Under the pieces are notes generated by a model. It made no database searches, was not told the DNA's origin, and saw only the letters and a list, made by a program, of their open reading frames with translations. The translations under genes were made by a program, and so were the position numbers. Positions 62,653-64,000 of a DNA stretch of 64,000 bases are shown one piece after another. Numbering within the stretch: the stretch's first letter is position 1; each line of letters begins with the position of its first letter. This stretch comes from Stenotrophomonas sp. ATCM1_4 (GTDB lineage: Bacteria > Pseudomonadota > Gammaproteobacteria > Xanthomonadales > Xanthomonadaceae), in NCBI RefSeq assembly GCF_004348115.1, contig NZ_QPFB01000001.1:3736028-3800027 (forward strand), written 5' to 3'.

Positions 62653-64000
62653 ATGTCGTTTGAAAACCTGGGCCTTGCGCCCTTCCTGCTGCGCGCGCTC
62701 GCCGAGCAGGGCTACGAAAACCCGACCCCGATCCAGGAGCAGGCGATCCCGCTGGCACTGGACGGGCATGACCTGCTGGCCGGCGCACAGACCGGTACCG
62801 GCAAGACCGCCGCGTTCGGCCTGCCGCTGCTGCAGCACCTGGGCACCGCGCCGCAGAGCGTGGGCAACGGCCCGCGCAAGCCGCGCGCACTGATCCTGGC
62901 GCCGACCCGCGAGCTGGCCACCCAGGTGCATGACAGCCTGCGTGGCTACAGCAAGTACCTGCGCATCCCCAGCGCCTGCATCTACGGCGGCGTCGGCATG
63001 GGCAACCAGCTGGACGTGCTGCGCCGTGGCGTGGACCTGCTGGTGGCCTGCCCGGGCCGCCTGATCGACCACCTGGAGCGTCGCAGCGTCGACCTGTCGG
63101 GCATCGAGATCCTGGTGCTGGACGAAGCCGACCGCATGCTCGACATGGGCTTCCTGCCCTCGATCAAGCGCATCCTGGCCAAGCTGCCGCGCCAGAACCG
63201 CCAGACCCTGCTGTTCTCGGCCACGTTCGAGGAGAGCATCAAGCAGCTGGCGCTGGAGTTCATGCACAACCCCAAGCAGATCCAGGTGACGCCGCAGAAC
63301 ACCGTGGCCGAGACCATCACCCACCGCGTGCACCCGGTCGACGGCGGCCGCAAGCGCGAGCTGCTGCTGCACCTGCTGGCGCAGGATTCGCGCGTGCAGA
63401 CGCTGGTGTTCGGCCGTACCAAGCATGGCTGCGACAAGCTGGCCACGTTCCTGGAGAAGTCCGGCATCAAGACCGCCGCCATCCACGGCAACAAGAGCCA
63501 GGGCCAGCGCCTGCGTGCGCTGGGTGACTTCAAGGCCGGCCGCGTGACCGTGCTGGTGGCCACCGACATCGCCGCGCGCGGCATCGACATCAACGAGCTG
63601 CCCAAGGTCATCAACTACGACCTGCCGATGGTGCCGGAAGACTACGTGCACCGTATCGGCCGCACCGGCCGCAACGGTTCCACCGGCGAGGCGATCTCGC
63701 TGGTGGCGCAGGACGAGGCCAAGCTGCTGCGCCAGATCGTGCGCCTGCTCGACCGCGACATGGACATCCGCGACGTGCCCGGCTTCGAGCCGCAGACCCC
63801 GATCCGCTGGGGTATCAGTGCACCGGGCAAGGCCGAAGTGCCGGGCGGCCACAAGACCCCGCGCCGTGGCAACGGTGGCCATGGCCAGCGTCGCTCCAAC
63901 GGCGACGCCCCGCGCGGCGGCCGTGGCGGCCAGGCCAAGCCGGGCGCCCCGCGCGCCGCGGGCAACGGCCAGCGCAATGGCGGCAACAGCCAGCAGCGCC
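62653..64000 (+). CDS. rhlE: RhlE-type DEAD-box RNA helicase, 3' end cut by window edge
   Basis: This is the first 449 codons of an ATP-dependent RNA helicase that remodels structured RNA and ribosomal assembly intermediates. It has the Q motif YENPTPIQ (21-28), Walker A AQTGTGKT (45-52), PTRELA, DEAD (157-160), SAT (189-191), and the second-domain motifs DIAARGIDI and HRIGRTGR. From about residue 395 it becomes a Gly/Arg/Asn-rich tail ([20 protein letters not shown]) that binds RNA. The stop is outside the window. It is divergent from fahA. Confidence 0.95.
   Translation, partial: MSFENLGLAPFLLRALAEQGYENPTPIQEQAIPLALDGHDLLAGAQTGTGKTAAFGLPLLQHLGTAPQSVGNGPRKPRALILAPTRELATQVHDSLRGYSKYLRIPSACIYGGVGMGNQLDVLRRGVDLLVACPGRLIDHLERRSVDLSGIEILVLDEADRMLDMGFLPSIKRILAKLPRQNRQTLLFSATFEESIKQLALEFMHNPKQIQVTPQNTVAETITHRVHPVDGGRKRELLLHLLAQDSRVQTLVFGRTKHGCDKLATFLEKSGIKTAAIHGNKSQGQRLRALGDFKAGRVTVLVATDIAARGIDINELPKVINYDLPMVPEDYVHRIGRTGRNGSTGEAISLVAQDEAKLLRQIVRLLDRDMDIRDVPGFEPQTPIRWGISAPGKAEVPGGHKTPRRGNGGHGQRRSNGDAPRGGRGGQAKPGAPRAAGNGQRNGGNSQQR

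Overview
The window is chromosomal DNA of a high-GC gammaproteobacterium of the Xanthomonadaceae, most like Stenotrophomonas or a close relative. This rests on the GC-rich coding style, the xanA-xanB and rmlBACD sugar-nucleotide genes, an O-antigen ABC-export locus lying between metB and etfAB (the classic xanthomonad LPS position), the mreBCD-mrdA-rodA-mltB-rlpA-dacC block and an H-NS-like protein of the xanthomonad type. No rRNA, tRNA, CRISPR array, insertion sequence or prophage was seen.

Layout. 1-6.7 kb (minus strand): a truncated secreted protein, a DUF2242 lipoprotein, the tail-specific protease Prc, lipA-lipB-ybeD (lipoate biosynthesis) and a CsgG-like secreted protein. 7.1-8.2 kb: an LpxR-type lipid A deacylase. 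8.3-18.4 kb (minus): the cell-elongation cluster, transcribed mreB, mreC, mreD, mrdA (PBP2), rodA, then mltB, rlpA and dacC. 18.5-26.4 kb: a PfkB-family sugar kinase, an EamA transporter, pssA with a probable holD and rimI in overlapping frames, a DUF4124 protein, proS, an H-NS-like gene and a ThrE-type exporter. 26.4-30 kb: a four-gene Mla/MCE lipid-transport operon (STAS-permease fusion, ATPase, MCE protein, lipoprotein) converging on alkB. 30.7-33.5 kb: a 941-residue RgpF-HAD protein. 33.5-34.9 kb: 3-oxoacid CoA-transferase.

35-54.5 kb is the surface polysaccharide region. xanA and xanB supply GDP-mannose and rmlBACD supply dTDP-rhamnose. After the housekeeping etfBA pair comes a variable segment, partly AT-rich: a GtrA-like flippase, a PIG-L deacetylase and a GNAT acyltransferase, a GtrB-like glycosyltransferase, an unrecognised polytopic membrane protein, an orphan lipoprotein, two further glycosyltransferases, a sulfotransferase with a long helical/coiled-coil tail, and the Wzm/Wzt exporter whose ATPase carries a C-terminal cargo-binding domain. 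The set suggests that a polysaccharide is assembled in the cytoplasm, possibly capped by the sulfotransferase, recognised by Wzt and exported. A Gtr-like set could add side groups in the periplasm.

54.5-64 kb: metB and cbs (transsulfuration), a DUF465 gene behind a structured leader that may be a small RNA, an OmpA-family/DUF4398 pair, pilU (type IV pilus ATPase), a REP-like repeat pair, maiA-fahA (end of tyrosine degradation) and the 5' part of an RhlE-type RNA helicase cut by the window edge.

Most promising for new biology: the sulfotransferase/coiled-coil protein beside Wzt, which resembles the WbdD chain-length ruler in architecture but with a different enzyme head; the scattered Gtr-like trio; the RgpF-HAD fusion; and the structured leader before the DUF465 gene.
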